Positions 62,163 through 64,000 of a DNA stretch of 64,000 nt are shown one piece after another (position 1 is the stretch's first letter; the number at the start of each line of letters is the position of its first letter). The position numbers were made by a program, and so were the translations under genes. The notes beneath the pieces are model-generated. The model saw only the letters and a list, made by a program, of their open reading frames with translations. It ran no database searches and was not told the origin of the DNA. The DNA comes from Roseomonas marmotae (GTDB taxonomy: Bacteria; Pseudomonadota; Alphaproteobacteria; Acetobacterales; Acetobacteraceae), in contig NZ_CP061095.1 of NCBI RefSeq assembly GCF_017654485.1, forward strand, positions 13,501-77,500, in the 5' to 3' direction.

Positions 62163-62929
62163 AGGCTCAGGAGGCGGAAGGCCAGATGCCGGGCCTGTTG
62201 CTGGAGGGGGAATGCGCCACGATCACCCTGCGCCGGCCGCGCCACCACAACCGGCTGGAGCCCGCCGACCTCGCGGAGCTGATGCTGCTGCTGGAGCGGG
62301 CCGATGCCGGGCCCGGGCTGCGGGTGCTGGTGCTGACGGGAACCGGGACCTCCTTCAGTTCCGGCTTTCATATCGGTGCCTTCGGTGATGCCCAGGCGGT
62401 CCCGTCGCTGGAGGCGGTGGTCGAGCGGCTAGAGCGAATGCGACTGCCGACCATCTGCGCCCTGAACGGCAGCGTCTATGGCGGGGCGACCGACCTGGCC
62501 CTGGCCTGCGACTTCCGCATCGGCGTCGAGGGCATGCGGCTGGTGATGCCGGCGGCCCGGCTGGGCCTGCATTACTACCCCAGCGGCATGCGCCGCTTCG
62601 TCAGCCGTCTTGGGCTCGGAGTGGCGAAGCGGCTGTTCCTGGCCGCCGAGCCCCTGGACACCGCCGCCCTTCTGGCCTGCGGCTATCTGGATGAGGCGGT
62701 GCCGGCGCCGGAGCTGGCTGGGCGGGTGGCGGATCTGGCCGCTCGACTGGCCGCCCATGCGCCATTGGCGGTGCAGGGCATGAAGCAGGCCTTGAACGAT
62801 ATCGCCCGGGGGCGGGCGGACGACGCCGCGATCGGCGCCCGTGCCGAGGCCCTGACGGCTTCCGAGGACTTCGCCGAGGGGCGCCGCGCATGGGCGGAGA
62901 AGCGTTCGCCGCGTTTCAAAGGGCGCTAG
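62159..62929 (+). CDS. Enoyl-CoA hydratase/isomerase family protein
   Basis: A 256-residue crotonase-fold protein starting at an ATGA overlap with the LysR gene. Oxyanion segments are FSSGFHIGAFG near 63-73 and CALNGSVYGGATDLALACDF near 100-119; then MPAARLGLHYYPSGMRRFVS, where the usual hydratase Glu is replaced (AARLGL), so it may not be a true hydratase. The end AEGRRAWAEKRSPRFKGR is typical for the family. It overlaps the regulator and lies upstream of a TRAP-type binding protein gene. Confidence 0.88.
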   Translation: MKAQEAEGQMPGLLLEGECATITLRRPRHHNRLEPADLAELMLLLERADAGPGLRVLVLTGTGTSFSSGFHIGAFGDAQAVPSLEAVVERLERMRLPTICALNGSVYGGATDLALACDFRIGVEGMRLVMPAARLGLHYYPSGMRRFVSRLGLGVAKRLFLAAEPLDTAALLACGYLDEAVPAPELAGRVADLAARLAAHAPLAVQGMKQALNDIARGRADDAAIGARAEALTASEDFAEGRRAWAEKRSPRFKGR

Positions 62930-62964
62930 GGCAGGGGGAGAGGAAGGTCCTTCCGCACCGCTAA

Positions 62965-64000
<1,036 letters not shown>

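Overview
The window is high-GC DNA with tightly packed genes, ATGA overlaps and frequent GTG/TTG starts. A SAM-II riboswitch ahead of metZ, several Bug/TRAP/ABC solute-binding proteins and many CaiB/BaiF CoA transferases point to an alphaproteobacterium. The best guess is a soil or water Acetobacteraceae of the Roseomonas type. That is an inference from gene content; no 16S or marker gene is present.

Layout. (1) 1-9.5 kb, + strand: the last ATPase of a peptide ABC importer, an IclR regulator, an M20 carboxypeptidase, the hydantoinase/oxoprolinase pair HyuB and HyuA, a second M20 peptidase and an NtaA/SnaA-type flavin monooxygenase. These look like one catabolic operon for amide- or imide-containing amino acid derivatives. 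(2) 9.6-14.8 kb: metZ on the - strand behind a SAM-II aptamer, tRNA-Gly(CCC), an AbgB-like amidohydrolase and a peptide-binding protein. (3) 15.0-49.8 kb, all + strand: a LuxR-type regulator, a receiver-like small protein and an almost continuous operon encoding an extracellular contractile injection system (eCIS, Afp/PVC-like). (4) 49.8-52.6 kb, - strand: ThiM, a HugZ-like protein and a LysR regulator. (5) 52.7-64 kb: three CaiB/BaiF CoA transferases, an acyl-CoA dehydrogenase, a D-2-hydroxyacid dehydrogenase, two enoyl-CoA hydratases, a Bug-type binding protein, a LysR regulator and the start of a TRAP binding protein. This last region looks like uptake and CoA-dependent breakdown of organic acids.

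The eCIS is the most interesting part. In order it encodes a DUF4255 cap-like protein (Pvc16-like), a 352-aa unknown, sheath 1, tube 1, sheath 2, tube 2, a short helical protein, a CIS-tube/LysM protein, a gpD-like hub, a separate gpV-like spike, a 252-aa hydrophobic protein, gp25, gpJ-like and NHL+gpI-like baseplate proteins. Next come three fibre-like proteins that share one N-terminal module, a coiled-coil peptide, a tape-measure-like protein, an AAA+ ATPase and a 2315-aa giant protein. The giant protein has a Pro/Ala-rich head, an annexin-like core with type II calcium motif spacing, a hydrophobic segment, a HINT autoprocessing domain and a C-terminal GIY-YIG-type nuclease domain. It is the likely payload. 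A 305-aa unknown follows directly and could be an immunity or accessory protein. Two perfect 10-bp inverted repeats stand just ahead of the cluster, and the second covers the Shine-Dalgarno of its first gene.
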